DNA of 64,000 nucleotides from an uncultured Desulfobacter sp. (GCF_963677125.1 NZ_OY781882.1:5416501-5480500); one strand, 5' to 3'. Shown: positions 18,557 through 27,499, counted from the stretch's first letter. The notes: generated by a model not told the origin, from the letters alone. Numbers and translations: made by a program.

Positions 18557-19484
18557 TTTCAAACTCAATCAGTTCAGTTCGTCTATCTCATGGTATTATC
18601 TGTCTCCCAGATATCAGGCTGGTTCACCCAAGTAAAAGCGAATTTCCGATCAGGTCCTGGACCAGATCCGGAAACTGATCTTTTTCAAAATATCAGGAAG
18701 GTCTCTATAGGGTCACCCTTCAGTATGCGACCAACGGCAGCTTCTCGGTAACTGTAACCACGGCGGCATGTAACACCCTGATCGAAACAACGACCGTGCA
18801 GGTTACCAATTCAGAAGAGGCTATTTGCCCGCCAACCGGCTCCACAACTTTTTATCACCTTGTTCCCTACAATATGCACCTGACCGTTGGGAAGACAAGC
18901 TCAGTTCCATTGCAAATTGTTGACCAAAATGGCAACCCTGTGATTGGGCCTCCGACGTTCACAACAACGAGCGACCCTCAAGATCTTGTGTCAATTGACT
19001 CGTCAGGCTTTGTAACGGCCCTGGAAAGCGGGCCGATTGTATCCAACACCTGCGTTGTACGGGTTTTACCTGAGGAATATGCCATTCCCGATTTTATAGA
19101 AGCACAGGGTGAAAGGACGATACTTTACTATCCCACGTCGGTTAACGATCAGGATATTGCTGCGTTGGTGAATCAGTTTGAAATACCGACAGTCAATGAA
19201 TATGCCTATCAGATTCAGTCACGGATGATGGGAACCAACCCGTTTTCCGGCGGAAGGCAAATTTTCGAATTTCAAGGATATCATCGCCCAGCGTGAGTGT
19301 GGGGGGGGATTTCGACAAGGACGGTAAATGCAACAATACCGATCTTGTCGTTTTTGCAGCTGATTTTGGCAGAACCGGCTGTAGCGGTGTCAACTGCCCA
19401 GGTGATTTCAATGCTGACGGAAATGTCGATGGCAGAGAAATAGAGGCTTTCATTACAGAATTCGGCAGGATGGACTGCCTGTAG
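18557..19484 (+). pseudogene. Frameshifted secreted protein with Ig-like and dockerin-type domains
   Basis: One protein appears spread over three frames. The first piece (about 18557-18690) reads into VKANFRSGPGPDPETDLF. It shifts at a T run near 18682 into the 18679-19296 frame, which carries a Big_2-like Ig domain (LTVGKTSSVPLQIVDQNG, then TTTSDPQDLVSIDSSG). Near 19255-19310, around an eight-G run, it shifts again into a frame with two EF-hand-like dockerin repeats (DFDKDGKCNNTDL and DFNADGNVDGREI), ending at 19484. No clear start or signal peptide remains. It is either a decaying gene or one affected by sequence errors in homopolymers. Confidence 0.65.
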
Positions 19485-19496
19485 AAATATTGAGTG

Positions 19497-19999
19497 AATT
19501 GGTTGTCCAAGTCAATATTCGATAAAGGGGCTATCCACTTCGTTGCCCTAAGTTGTATCCAATCTCCCCCCAAATTCTTTCTATAGGATTGTATTTACAG
19601 TGATATGGTGGAGAATAAGCTATCTCACTTGGCGGTCGCCTTGTAATCATTTTGGAACAGGACCAATCTTCCATGTTCTTAGAGCTGCGTTAAATCTTAA
19701 AAAAATGGAAGCTGGCATAAAAAGATGGATTGGGGGTACTTTTGCCGGCAGAACCTGGGATAAGCCTGATTGTCTCCTTTTCTCTTGGTTATGCGTGTGC
19801 AATGTCATTCGCAAATGAGGAAAATTTGTAAATAAGTGTATGAAATATTTTTCACATCATTCCAATACGTAGAGCCCGGATGGCCAATCTATTTTTTTTA
19901 AAACATTTTCGTAACCATAATGATACCAATTAAAAAAACATACAAAAAACACTTTTCCTTAATCATTTTTTCTTTGATGTCTACTTATAAAATCAAACA
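19497..19999. other. Intergenic stretch without a supportable gene
   Basis: About 500 nt between the dockerin pseudogene and the PEP-CTERM promoter. The only open frame (19600-19818, 72 codons) has no ribosome-binding site, no recognisable motif and an unusual composition. The second half is strongly AT-rich. Nothing further can be supported. Confidence 0.5.
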
Positions 20000-20015
20000 T
20001 GGCGTATATTTTGCA
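20000..20015 (+). promoter_or_regulatory. Sigma-54-type (-24/-12) promoter of the PEP-CTERM gene
   Basis: The sequence TGGCGTATATTTTGCA has the invariant GG and GC of RpoN promoters separated by exactly 10 nt, and matches the TGGCAC-N5-TTGCA consensus well. It lies 83 nt before the ATG of the PEP-CTERM gene. PEP-CTERM/exosortase systems are known to be associated with the PrsK/PrsR two-component system, whose regulator is an RpoN enhancer-binding protein. An inverted repeat CCAAACCA/TGGTTTTGG (20023-20040) lies in the early transcribed region. Confidence 0.6.
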
Positions 20016-20097
20016 AATCATACCAAACCAATGGTTTTGGCGCAAATGGTGGGTATTTTTTTAATCTATTGCCACAAAAGAAGAAGGGGAGTTTTTA

Positions 20098-20733
20098 ATG
20101 TTTTGGTTCCGATCTTTTTTACGTTTATTTTTGAGCTGTTTATTTGTATTGATGATGTCCGGCATGGCCCATGCATCTCTAACAACTATCGGCACGGCTG
20201 TAAGTGTTTACGGTGATTATAATATGATATGGCAACAAGATGAAGACAGTGGCCAATCATATATATGGTTTGATTACACGTTCGAAAAATCCGACATAAC
20301 CACCATGTTAATGAATGTGAATAGTTTACCCATGATGCTCAATTTTTTCGACGGTTATAATGTCACATATTATGTAAACAATTGGCATTTACCATATTCA
20401 TCTAATGAGGATTTCAATACACCGAATCAGTTGCATCAGTTGATAGTACAAAATCCGGATTATAAAGATTATTTCGTTAACATAACCGACGAAACATATT
20501 GGACACCTGACCAATATGAACTCAATCCACTTTACGCTTACGATGTTAACACGACAACGGAATTGCAAATAGAGGGCACATTCGACGAGATTATGCAAAT
20601 GCAGTATAATGGAATAGTCGTGATGGAGGCCATAGTATCTGCGGTCCCAGTGCCAGGGACTTTTATGCTTTTGGGGACCGGCCTGCTCAGTCTCGCAGGG
20701 TTGAAAAGGAAAAAACATTTCAACAAAGTTTAA
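20098..20733 (+). CDS. PEP-CTERM sorting-domain protein
   Basis: A 211-aa exported protein. The signal peptide is MFWFRSFLRLFLSCLFVLMM with cleavage after AHA. The body is rich in Asn, Asp and Tyr and has no known enzymatic motif. The C-terminus is a PEP-CTERM signal: VPVPGT, a hydrophobic helix (FMLLGTGLLSLAGL) and a basic KRKK tail. Such proteins are sorted by exosortase and are often exopolysaccharide- or biofilm-associated. The usual VPEP is VPVP here, a common variant. The start has a GGGGAG site and the gene is preceded by a sigma-54-type promoter. No exosortase gene is in the window. Confidence 0.85.
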   Translation: MFWFRSFLRLFLSCLFVLMMSGMAHASLTTIGTAVSVYGDYNMIWQQDEDSGQSYIWFDYTFEKSDITTMLMNVNSLPMMLNFFDGYNVTYYVNNWHLPYSSNEDFNTPNQLHQLIVQNPDYKDYFVNITDETYWTPDQYELNPLYAYDVNTTTELQIEGTFDEIMQMQYNGIVVMEAIVSAVPVPGTFMLLGTGLLSLAGLKRKKHFNKV

Positions 20734-20754
20734 TTCCAACATACCGAGACCGCC

Positions 20755-20999
20755 ATACAATCACTGAAACCATTTTTTTTGAACGTATCGTCCGATGATG
20801 ATGGAGTATGCACCTTGCTCATAAAGCCGGACGATACGTTTATATTCTATTTGATGTTATGAATTCGCACCTCACAGATGAAGAGTTCGGTCGGTTAGAA
20901 GTAGAATTGTTTCCGTCCGGAAACGCACTTGAATTCACTGGAAGAAACTTCATTGACCAGGTTAAAGGGGAAACCTTTGTCGGGGGCACCTTATTCTAG
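20755..20999 (+). pseudogene. 5' part of a disrupted PEP-CTERM gene
   Basis: Coding-like sequence in two frames precedes the insertion sequence. The first reads PFFLNVSSDDDGVCTLLIKP up to a stop near 20863. The other runs to 20999 with HLTDEEFGRLEVELFPSGNA and GRNFIDQVKGETFVGGTLF. Its terminal TAG is made at the IS junction. The missing 3' part, with a PEP-CTERM signal, lies beyond the IS at 22464-22678. No start codon or signal peptide is identifiable, so the gene was already truncated or decayed. Confidence 0.6.
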
Positions 21000-22467
21000 T
21001 CGATTCTGAAAAACCTATATACCAAAACTGGTCGGCACCGCCCACTACGCATGGGCGGTCGGCCTTAATCCCAACAAAAGTAAAAAATAATCAACCAGCC
21101 ACCGTAGCAGCTTGCTGATATTCATACCTGCGGCGCTCAGGATCGCATTGATCTTATCCCCGTCTTTACCTTTTAACCGGTTGCGATCCATCCGATGCTC
21201 TTGTTTTAAATGTCCGATACTCGGCTCAATTGCTGCTCGTCTTTTCATCCAACGCCATAAACTTTTTGAAGTGCGACCTCTTCGGACTTTATCAACATGA
21301 ACCTCAATGTCTCCGGTATAGCCATGACCTCGGTACCCTCTATCGACAAAGGATCTTTGGGGCTTCTGTGTAATTCGTTCTACCTGGGCCAGGGTTTCGG
21401 ATAGCGTATGCCCGTCATATGGATTGCCATGAACGGCCATTGCCCCAACAAACCAACAACCACGACTTGTTGTTGCAACACTGACTTTGCAACCAAACTC
21501 GTAGCGTTTATGTGCCTTACCTTTACTGATACATTCAACATGAGGCTCATGGACGCTATAAACTTTGTTCTTGTCCTTCCTTTTCTGGCTCCAAATACGG
21601 GTCGCCACATTTAAGAGTTCGCCCATCTCTTTATCTGGGGTAGGATACTTCCTTTGAATGTCCCTTATCACACGCCCTAAGTAAGTCTTGAGTTTTTTGG
21701 TTGCTTTCTTTGCTCTTTTCATTTGTTTCGCATGCGCATAACGGCTTTGCTTGAGTAGCGTTTGCTTGGATAACCGATTGTAATTCTGCCGCAGATTGAT
21801 TTCTCGATCTTTAGCCGCTTTTACCAACCGGTCTCTGGCTCGATCATAAAGCCGTGCATCCGTCGGGAACCGAACATCTTTCTCTTGAACCGTCGTATCC
21901 ACATTGATGTTGTGAAGCTGGAATTTTTTGACAGCCTTTAGCACCAACCCAGCCTCAATCGTCTTTTTCAAAAGCTCCTCTGCGCCGGCTTCGCCTATCC
22001 TCTTCCTCCAGCGCGTCATGCTGGATGGGTCACAAGGCAGCTCATGCTCAAAGTATTTCATTCCACTGAAGTACTGCCAATACGGATTTTCTACCCAGCC
22101 TTTCACTACCGCTTCATCGCTTAGATTGTAGGTAAACTTCAAGTAATGCAAAGCCGTCATCAGTCTGGTGGAAATCCCAGGCCTTCCGTTGTCTTCACAA
22201 AAAGTTACACCGAATTTTTTATCTAATGCGTCCCAATCTACTGCTCGGGATAATTTTACCAGGCTGTGGCCAAGGGAGATGATATTTTCGAGTTGGGGCA
22301 GGAAAAGATCTCCTTGGTTATCCTCTATAGGTGGTTTTGTCGGTTTCATGATAAAATTTGCAAGAAAACATTAAGGTTAGAATCAATTTCTTGCAAATAC
22401 AATAGCAAACTTTAGCAATTTTTTCCAGTAAAATCAGCTACTAAAATGCTTTTTCAGTATCGACTAT
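20996..22467. mobile_element. IS5-family insertion sequence with terminal inverted repeats
   Basis: A 1.46-kb element with one transposase gene. The ends are TCGATTCTGAAAAA (21000-21013) and, inverted, TCGATACTGAAAAA (22463 back to 22450), which match at 13 of 14 positions. The flanking tetranucleotides are CTAG (20996-20999) and CTAT (22464-22467), a near-duplication with one mismatch and compatible with the CTAR-like targets of IS5 relatives. The element splits a PEP-CTERM gene. Confidence 0.85.
21045..22349 (-). CDS. IS5-family DDE transposase
   Basis: A 434-aa transposase that appears intact. The N-terminal DUF772-like region contains GRPGISTRLMTALHYLKFTYNLSDEAVV. The DDE residues are suggested by NVDTTVQEKDV (first Asp), SFVDRGYRGH (second Asp) and AAIEPSIGHLKQEHRMDRN (Glu). 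A basic central region (residues about 185-230) precedes the second Asp. It cuts and inserts its own element through the terminal repeats at 21000 and 22463. Confidence 0.93.
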   Translation of the reverse strand: MKPTKPPIEDNQGDLFLPQLENIISLGHSLVKLSRAVDWDALDKKFGVTFCEDNGRPGISTRLMTALHYLKFTYNLSDEAVVKGWVENPYWQYFSGMKYFEHELPCDPSSMTRWRKRIGEAGAEELLKKTIEAGLVLKAVKKFQLHNINVDTTVQEKDVRFPTDARLYDRARDRLVKAAKDREINLRQNYNRLSKQTLLKQSRYAHAKQMKRAKKATKKLKTYLGRVIRDIQRKYPTPDKEMGELLNVATRIWSQKRKDKNKVYSVHEPHVECISKGKAHKRYEFGCKVSVATTSRGCWFVGAMAVHGNPYDGHTLSETLAQVERITQKPQRSFVDRGYRGHGYTGDIEVHVDKVRRGRTSKSLWRWMKRRAAIEPSIGHLKQEHRMDRNRLKGKDGDKINAILSAAGMNISKLLRWLVDYFLLLLGLRPTAHA

Positions 22468-22678
22468 TCTATAGTAACTCTGGGTCTGTGACTGAAACAG
22501 AAAGTTGAGATTCTGATGGAGTTCAATACCCTTGATCTGATCGGTTTTGGCGGTGAGTGACCCTTCGGTTGGTTTTGTGAGTCCGAATATTAATTCCACC
22601 GTTCCTGAGCCAGGGTGTTTCTCTCTCATGTTTCTTGGCCTTGCCGGTATGGCCTGGTATCGTCGAAGATGTGATTAA
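22464..22678 (+). pseudogene. 3' part of the disrupted PEP-CTERM gene
   Basis: Beyond the IS, the frame ending at 22678 encodes a complete PEP-CTERM tail: VPEPG (22601-22615), a hydrophobic helix FSLMFLGLAGMAWY and a RRRCD end. The stretch joined in silico to the 5' fragment (after removing the IS and one target copy) reads GTLFYSIVTLGL before an in-frame TGA at 22489-22491. A frameshift then separates it from the PEP-CTERM frame. Besides the IS, there are thus at least two further inactivating lesions. Confidence 0.65.
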
Positions 22679-23055
22679 TTTCCCAAGCATTGATGAAAGA
22701 TTAATAAATGGGGAGACGCTTTTTATCAAGAAAAGTTTCTCCCTTCATTCAATCGAATATACGAAAATTAAAATATCCAAGTCAGAACATTTTTTAGAAT
22801 ATCTGCCAAAAATTCACACCACCACTCGGGATTGTTTACAAATATATTTTATGTATCCTTGAGCTGGATCATCCCAGTTCAAGAACGTCACCTCAATCTA
22901 TGTTTTAAAATCATTGATTCGGATGGGAAAAACAGGAAATGCCAAAGTCCTCAATGACAGTATAAAAGCGTACGGCCAACGATTTCAGAAAGGTGGGAAA
23001 TGGCAAAAGTAGGACTTCCTTTTTATTGAGGCTCAAAAATGATCGTTTTGAATTG
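22679..23055. other. Intergenic stretch without a supportable gene
   Basis: About 375 AT-rich nucleotides between the PEP-CTERM remnant and hisA. The frame 22635-22862 overlaps the remnant in another frame, lacks a ribosome-binding site and matches nothing recognisable. No terminator-quality hairpin was found. Confidence 0.5.
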
Positions 23056-23820
23056 CTAATTTTGACTCTCATGCCACGCCACAACCTGTTGGTAGGGTAT
23101 TGTGCCGCCAAAGATGTCCAGGGCTGAACCGATAGTCAGGTCCACACGGCCATTGCCAAGGTCTTTTACAAGGTCCAGATCCGAAAAACGGCTGGCCCCT
23201 CCGGCATAGGTGGCAGGGATGGGGCTGTGTTTTCCCAGCAGCGTTACAAGTTCCGCTTGGATGCCTTGCATTTTGCCTTCCACATCCACGCCGTGGATTA
23301 AAAATTCATCACAGAATGCTGACATTTGTTCAAGCGCAGCAGGGGTTACGGCCATTTCGGTGAAATTTTGCCAGCGGTCCGTCACAATCCAGAATTGTCC
23401 GTCCCTTTTCCGACAGCTTAGATCCAGAACCAGGCGGTTTTTGCCCACAGCATTCACCAGGGTTTTGAGTTTGTCCATGTCCATGCGGCCTTTGGAAAAA
23501 ACATATGAGGTGACAATGACATGGGATGCGCCGGCGTCCAAAAAGGTGTGTGCATTTTCAGGGTGAATGCCGCCACCCATCTGAAGACCGCCCGGGAATG
23601 CGTGCAGCGCTTCAAGAGCTGATTCGGTATTTCCCGGGCCAAGGGCAATGACGTGGCCACCGAAAAGTTGGTCAGCCTGGTACATCCGTGCAAATTGTTC
23701 CGGGGTTCGGGCGCTTTCAAAATTGGTGACTAGGCTGTCCTGGGTTTCGTCGGACAGGGTGCCGCCCACAATCTGGACTACTTTGCCGTTTCGAAGATCA
23801 ATACAGGGGCGAAATTTCAT
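23056..23820 (-). CDS. hisA: HisA, eukaryotic-type ProFAR isomerase
   Basis: A 254-aa TIM-barrel isomerase converting ProFAR to PRFAR in histidine biosynthesis. The start MKFRPCIDLRNGKVVQIVGG, the GGHVIALGPGN strand, QMGGGIHPENA and YAGGASRFSDLD resemble the fungal/plant HIS6-HISN3 subfamily more than the usual bacterial HisA. The catalytic Asp is in CIDLRNG, and a second acid is in the HGVDVEGKMQG region. It is the last gene behind an Mla-type operon (19-nt gap) with an AGGAAG site, with no other his gene nearby. Confidence 0.87.
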   Translation of the reverse strand: MKFRPCIDLRNGKVVQIVGGTLSDETQDSLVTNFESARTPEQFARMYQADQLFGGHVIALGPGNTESALEALHAFPGGLQMGGGIHPENAHTFLDAGASHVIVTSYVFSKGRMDMDKLKTLVNAVGKNRLVLDLSCRKRDGQFWIVTDRWQNFTEMAVTPAALEQMSAFCDEFLIHGVDVEGKMQGIQAELVTLLGKHSPIPATYAGGASRFSDLDLVKDLGNGRVDLTIGSALDIFGGTIPYQQVVAWHESQN

Positions 23821-23839
23821 ATAAATACTTCCTAAAAAA

Positions 23840-24526
23840 CTATTGGTTATCCTTGACAGTCTGCCGAGGTAGGTATGTTACTTGATAATCGGACAAAATA
23901 TCTTTGACAATTCCGGCTAATCCACGATTAAGGGCCTGAATATAGCCCGTGGGGCCTGTGTCAGAGCCTAAAGGAATTTGCCGGGAATATGTTTTTGACA
24001 GAATTGGTGTGAAGCCGTCTTTGTTCAACCGATCAAGGTTCAGCGCCATGGTCACCACAGCCGATACTGCAGATGTATTGCGCCGATCATAATAGAGTGC
24101 TGTGATCTTACCCCACAATTGGAAGATATCGTCCGGAATCCTGTTTTTAGGGGCCGGAGCAAATTGAGGCGAGTCGACCAGGGCTTCGAGCATCACATCA
24201 CTGATCATCCGGGCCGGTGATGTCATGTAATTGTTATAAAAATCTTGGGTAAACCTGCTTTGACCCAGCCGGTAGACAAATCCTGCGCCATCGAATTCCG
24301 GTGATATATCCAGGCGTTTAACCACCAGCGGGGCGCCGGTTGAGCGGTTGCTTTGGTCGACAGGATCGTTGCGGTCAGCATAAAGCCTGAACATCTGTTT
24401 TTTCGTGTAATCATTTTTAATCCCACATCCGCCCAAAACGGCGGCTGCAGTGAATATACCGGTTATCATAACGAAAAGCGTCAAGCGTGCCAGGACCATG
24501 GGCCTTATAGGACGAAGGCTGTTCAT
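23840..24526 (-). CDS. ABC-type transport auxiliary lipoprotein (PqiC-like)
   Basis: A 228-aa lipoprotein with a signal segment ending in the lipobox VLGGC. It belongs to the ABC_trans_aux (DUF330) group by the segment RLDISPEFDGAGFVYRLGQSRF and the later LTRNLDRL-like region. These outer-membrane lipoproteins accompany MCE-type lipid transporters. It follows the MlaD-like gene by 6 nt in the same operon and probably receives or docks the MCE protein at the outer membrane. Confidence 0.85.
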   Translation of the reverse strand: MNSLRPIRPMVLARLTLFVMITGIFTAAAVLGGCGIKNDYTKKQMFRLYADRNDPVDQSNRSTGAPLVVKRLDISPEFDGAGFVYRLGQSRFTQDFYNNYMTSPARMISDVMLEALVDSPQFAPAPKNRIPDDIFQLWGKITALYYDRRNTSAVSAVVTMALNLDRLNKDGFTPILSKTYSRQIPLGSDTGPTGYIQALNRGLAGIVKDILSDYQVTYLPRQTVKDNQ

Positions 24527-24532
24527 AATAAA

Positions 24533-25597
24533 CTAGTTTTCCTTTCCTGGTGTTGATGATTTCGGTGGGGCGTTCATGAGAATGCTGCCTGGAAATTCCC
24601 GCAGTTCCCGGGTGAACTGGTTGAGGTTTTCAGTGGTATTCTCCAGGTTGCTGATCGTTTTTTCAATGACGTCGGCATTGGTCCAGATCATGTTTTCCAT
24701 TAACCGGGATGTCTTTTCAAGGCTGGCCAGAACCGTATCCATTTTATTAGACATTTCAGTTAATTTGCCGTCATAGCCGTTTTCCAGGCCGGTGGCCATG
24801 CGGTTGAAGCTGGCAGATGCCGTATTGATATCTGCCAGGGTCTGTTCGATGGGTTTTTTTGCCGTATGAATGATCTGCTTTAAATCTGCCATAGATGAAC
24901 CCGCATCTGCCAGCATCTGCTTGACCTGGCCGGATGTCACTATTTTGGCCAGGTCTTTGTTGGTCTGGCGAAGCTCTTTGATCAGGCTTTCTGCCTGGGC
25001 TGATACCTTTGTGATATTCAGGCTCTTGAGCAGGGCTGAAAAATCTTTTTTCATCTCTTTGAAATCCATGGAACCCAGGGTTTCCATGGCCCGGGTGATG
25101 GCATCCGATACTTGTTTGATATTGCTGGCCCGGGACGGCACATAAAGATTTTCCGGGGTCCAGGAGATTTCAAGATCATCGGGACCGTTGTCTTTATAAT
25201 CGGTCTCCAGATATGCTGATCCGGTCAGGCCGTTAAAGGATAAAAATACCGAGAGTCCGTCGTCTACCGCTTTTTTCATACGATCCTTGGGGTTTTTTCC
25301 GGTCTGGCCCACGTAACAGTCTTCGGACAGAGAAAAGGTGACCAATACATAATTTGAGGCAATGTCGTATACCTTTGTGGGGGTGGTAATGGATTTTACG
25401 GCCCCGATTTTTACCCCTTTGTATTTCACTTCCGATCCGATGTTCAAACCTTGGACCGATTCGTTAAAATACGTTTCGGCAAGGGTTTCGATTTTGAAAA
25501 ATTGGCCTGCACCAAAGGCAATCAGCATGGCCGCAGTCAGTGCAAAGGCCAGGATGACAAAAAGTCCGAGTTTAAAATAATTGGTTTTCTGGGTCAT
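24533..25597 (-). CDS. mlaD: MCE/MlaD-family lipid-binding protein
   Basis: A 354-aa membrane-anchored protein. One N-terminal transmembrane helix (LGLFVILAFALTAAMLIAFG) is followed by a single MCE domain (SVQGLNIGSEVKYKGVKIGAVKSI) and a long predicted helical/coiled-coil tail. It is longer than E. coli MlaD, as in many needle-like MCE proteins. It would form the periplasmic lipid conduit of the Mla transporter encoded with it. The frame extends upstream to 25699, but the ATG at 25597 (MTQKTNYFKLG) is the normal family start. Confidence 0.9.
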   Translation of the reverse strand: MTQKTNYFKLGLFVILAFALTAAMLIAFGAGQFFKIETLAETYFNESVQGLNIGSEVKYKGVKIGAVKSITTPTKVYDIASNYVLVTFSLSEDCYVGQTGKNPKDRMKKAVDDGLSVFLSFNGLTGSAYLETDYKDNGPDDLEISWTPENLYVPSRASNIKQVSDAITRAMETLGSMDFKEMKKDFSALLKSLNITKVSAQAESLIKELRQTNKDLAKIVTSGQVKQMLADAGSSMADLKQIIHTAKKPIEQTLADINTASASFNRMATGLENGYDGKLTEMSNKMDTVLASLEKTSRLMENMIWTNADVIEKTISNLENTTENLNQFTRELREFPGSILMNAPPKSSTPGKEN

Positions 25598-25619
25598 GGG
25601 TTCGGTTCCAAAAAAAATA

Positions 25620-26366
25620 TTATGGGTTCCGGTTAAAAAAGCTAAATACATATGGGTTCGATGGATCCCCTTTAAGCTTTTTGGGATCGCCTTGGGCAAT
25701 GATACCTTTTTCCTTTTTACCCAGCATGATCACCCGATCGGAAATGGTCAGAATACTTTCAAGCTCATGGGTGACAATAACAAATGTGATGTTCAGGGCG
25801 CTTGCCAGTTCCAGGATCAGGCGGTCCAGTTCGGACGAGGTTAAGGGGTCCAGCCCGGCTGAGGGCTCATCCAGAAACAGAATGGCAGGATCAAGGGCCA
25901 TGGCCCGGGCAATGGCGGCTCTTTTTTTCATACCACCGCTCAACTCGTCGGGCAGAAGATACAAGGCATGACCCATGTCAACCAGATCCAGCTTGACCCG
26001 GGCAATGGCTTCAATGGCTTGCCGGGGAAGATCCGTGAACTCTATCAGGGGCAGCATGACATTTTCCAGCACGGTCATGGAGCCAAACAGCGCACCATTC
26101 TGGAATGCCACACCAATGGTGCCAAGCAGCTGGTTACGTGCCTTTCCCCGGGCAGTTACAATATCTTCGCCATGGATGAGGACCTGGCCGGAGACCGGCG
26201 GTACCAGGCCTATCATGTGTTTGAGCACTGTGCTTTTACCGCAGCCGGAACCGCCGAGAATAACAAATACCTCACCACTTTGGATATCAAAGTTGAGATC
26301 TTCCATAATGGCGTTGTTGTTGTACCCGGCAAAAAGGTGCCGGACATTGATGATTGTTTCGTTCAT
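25620..26366 (-). CDS. mlaF: Mla-type ABC transporter ATP-binding protein
   Basis: A 248-aa ABC ATPase with Walker A GGSGCGKSTV, Q-loop, signature LSGGMKKRAAIARA (the GMKKR form is typical of MlaF), Walker B ILFLDEP and H-loop VTHE. It powers phospholipid trafficking across the envelope together with the adjacent permease and MCE protein. Its start overlaps the permease stop by 4 nt. Confidence 0.92.
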   Translation of the reverse strand: MNETIINVRHLFAGYNNNAIMEDLNFDIQSGEVFVILGGSGCGKSTVLKHMIGLVPPVSGQVLIHGEDIVTARGKARNQLLGTIGVAFQNGALFGSMTVLENVMLPLIEFTDLPRQAIEAIARVKLDLVDMGHALYLLPDELSGGMKKRAAIARAMALDPAILFLDEPSAGLDPLTSSELDRLILELASALNITFVIVTHELESILTISDRVIMLGKKEKGIIAQGDPKKLKGDPSNPYVFSFFNRNP

Positions 26367-27499
26367 ATGCCCAGATAAAAATAGATTATGCTGAAAATAC
26401 CGTCAAACACGGCAATTAAAATAATTGAGGATACCACCGCCCGAGTGGTGGCATCGCCTACGGCAGAGGGCCCCCTCAATGTCTGATATCCACGGATGCA
26501 TCCGGTGGCGGCAATGAGAAGCCCGAATACAAAGCATTTGACCAGGCCGCCGGCAAGATCCTCCCAGGAAACAAAGTTCACCACCTGATTATAATAGGCA
26601 ATGGGCGGGTAGCCAAAGGAAAGAATGACAACCATGCCGCCGAGAATCCCTACAAGATTGGAAAAAACCGTGAGCAACGGTGTGATCAGGGTGGCGGCAA
26701 TGACCCTGGGGACGATGAGGAATTTGACCGGCTCCATGCCCATGACCGTGAGCGCGTCAATTTCCTCGTTGATTTTCATGGTGCCGATTTCCGCGGCAAA
26801 AGCCGATGCCGATCGGCCTGCCAGAACAATGGCGGTCATCAAAGGACCAAGCTCCCGGATCATGGCAATACCGATGAGGTTGGCCACATATATTTCGGCG
26901 CCAAACATGCGCATGGGAATGGCGGCCTGGAATGCCATGACCAGTCCCACGATAAATGAGATCAGCGCCACAATGGGCAGTGCGTTGACCCCTGAGCGTT
27001 CGGCCACCATCCATGTGTCGGCCCAGCGGATGCGGCCCGGATTTTTAATGCAGGAAAGCAACGCCGCTGTGATTTCTCCCACCATGGTAATGAACTCCTT
27101 GGCATCTTCAATGGATGCGGTCAGGTCTCTACCGGTTTTTTCAACGTAGGAAATTTTTGGTGGCGGGGGGGATGCCTCGTTTTTAGACTTGTCAGCCAGC
27201 TCCAGAAGGGGGACGAACTCTTTTTTGACGCCGGTCAAAAGGTCGGATTGTTCTGCTGGTGTGATAGCTGAAACCCGACTTAAATAAGAGATAAATGTGG
27301 CTCCGGCCATGTCCATATAATCAACGGATTCAAGATCTATCTGGATTGTCCCCTGGCCCGGCTTTTTAACGATTTTAGCAGCGGTATCCCATAACCGGGC
27401 CACACCCGGGGCATCCAGCCGTCCTGAAAAAAGCATGACCGTTGTCCGGCCTACGGTTTCAATGTTCAGTTCCGGCAAAATATCCCCTTGTAAGCCCAA
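26363..27499 (-). CDS. mlaE: MlaE-family permease with N-terminal STAS domain
   Basis: A 378-aa protein that fuses an N-terminal STAS-like domain (about residues 10-90, with QIDLESVDYMDMAGATFI) to an MlaE permease. The permease half has five to six helices and the motifs ELGPLMTAIVLAGRSASAFAAEIGTMKINEEIDAL and MGMEPVKFLIVPR. In E. coli the STAS protein MlaB is separate; here it is fused to the permease. The first codon is unclear: TTG at 27499 opens the frame, but TTG at 27478 has the better-placed AAGGGGA. Confidence 0.9.
   Translation of the reverse strand: MGLQGDILPELNIETVGRTTVMLFSGRLDAPGVARLWDTAAKIVKKPGQGTIQIDLESVDYMDMAGATFISYLSRVSAITPAEQSDLLTGVKKEFVPLLELADKSKNEASPPPPKISYVEKTGRDLTASIEDAKEFITMVGEITAALLSCIKNPGRIRWADTWMVAERSGVNALPIVALISFIVGLVMAFQAAIPMRMFGAEIYVANLIGIAMIRELGPLMTAIVLAGRSASAFAAEIGTMKINEEIDALTVMGMEPVKFLIVPRVIAATLITPLLTVFSNLVGILGGMVVILSFGYPPIAYYNQVVNFVSWEDLAGGLVKCFVFGLLIAATGCIRGYQTLRGPSAVGDATTRAVVSSIILIAVFDGIFSIIYFYLGI

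Noticed and set aside
19600..19818. A 72-codon open frame in the accessory gap
   Set aside because: It has no ribosome-binding site, unusual composition and no domain. It is more likely non-coding or remnant sequence.
22635..22862. A 75-codon open frame after the PEP-CTERM remnant
   Set aside because: It overlaps the PEP-CTERM tail in another frame, and its start is not supported.
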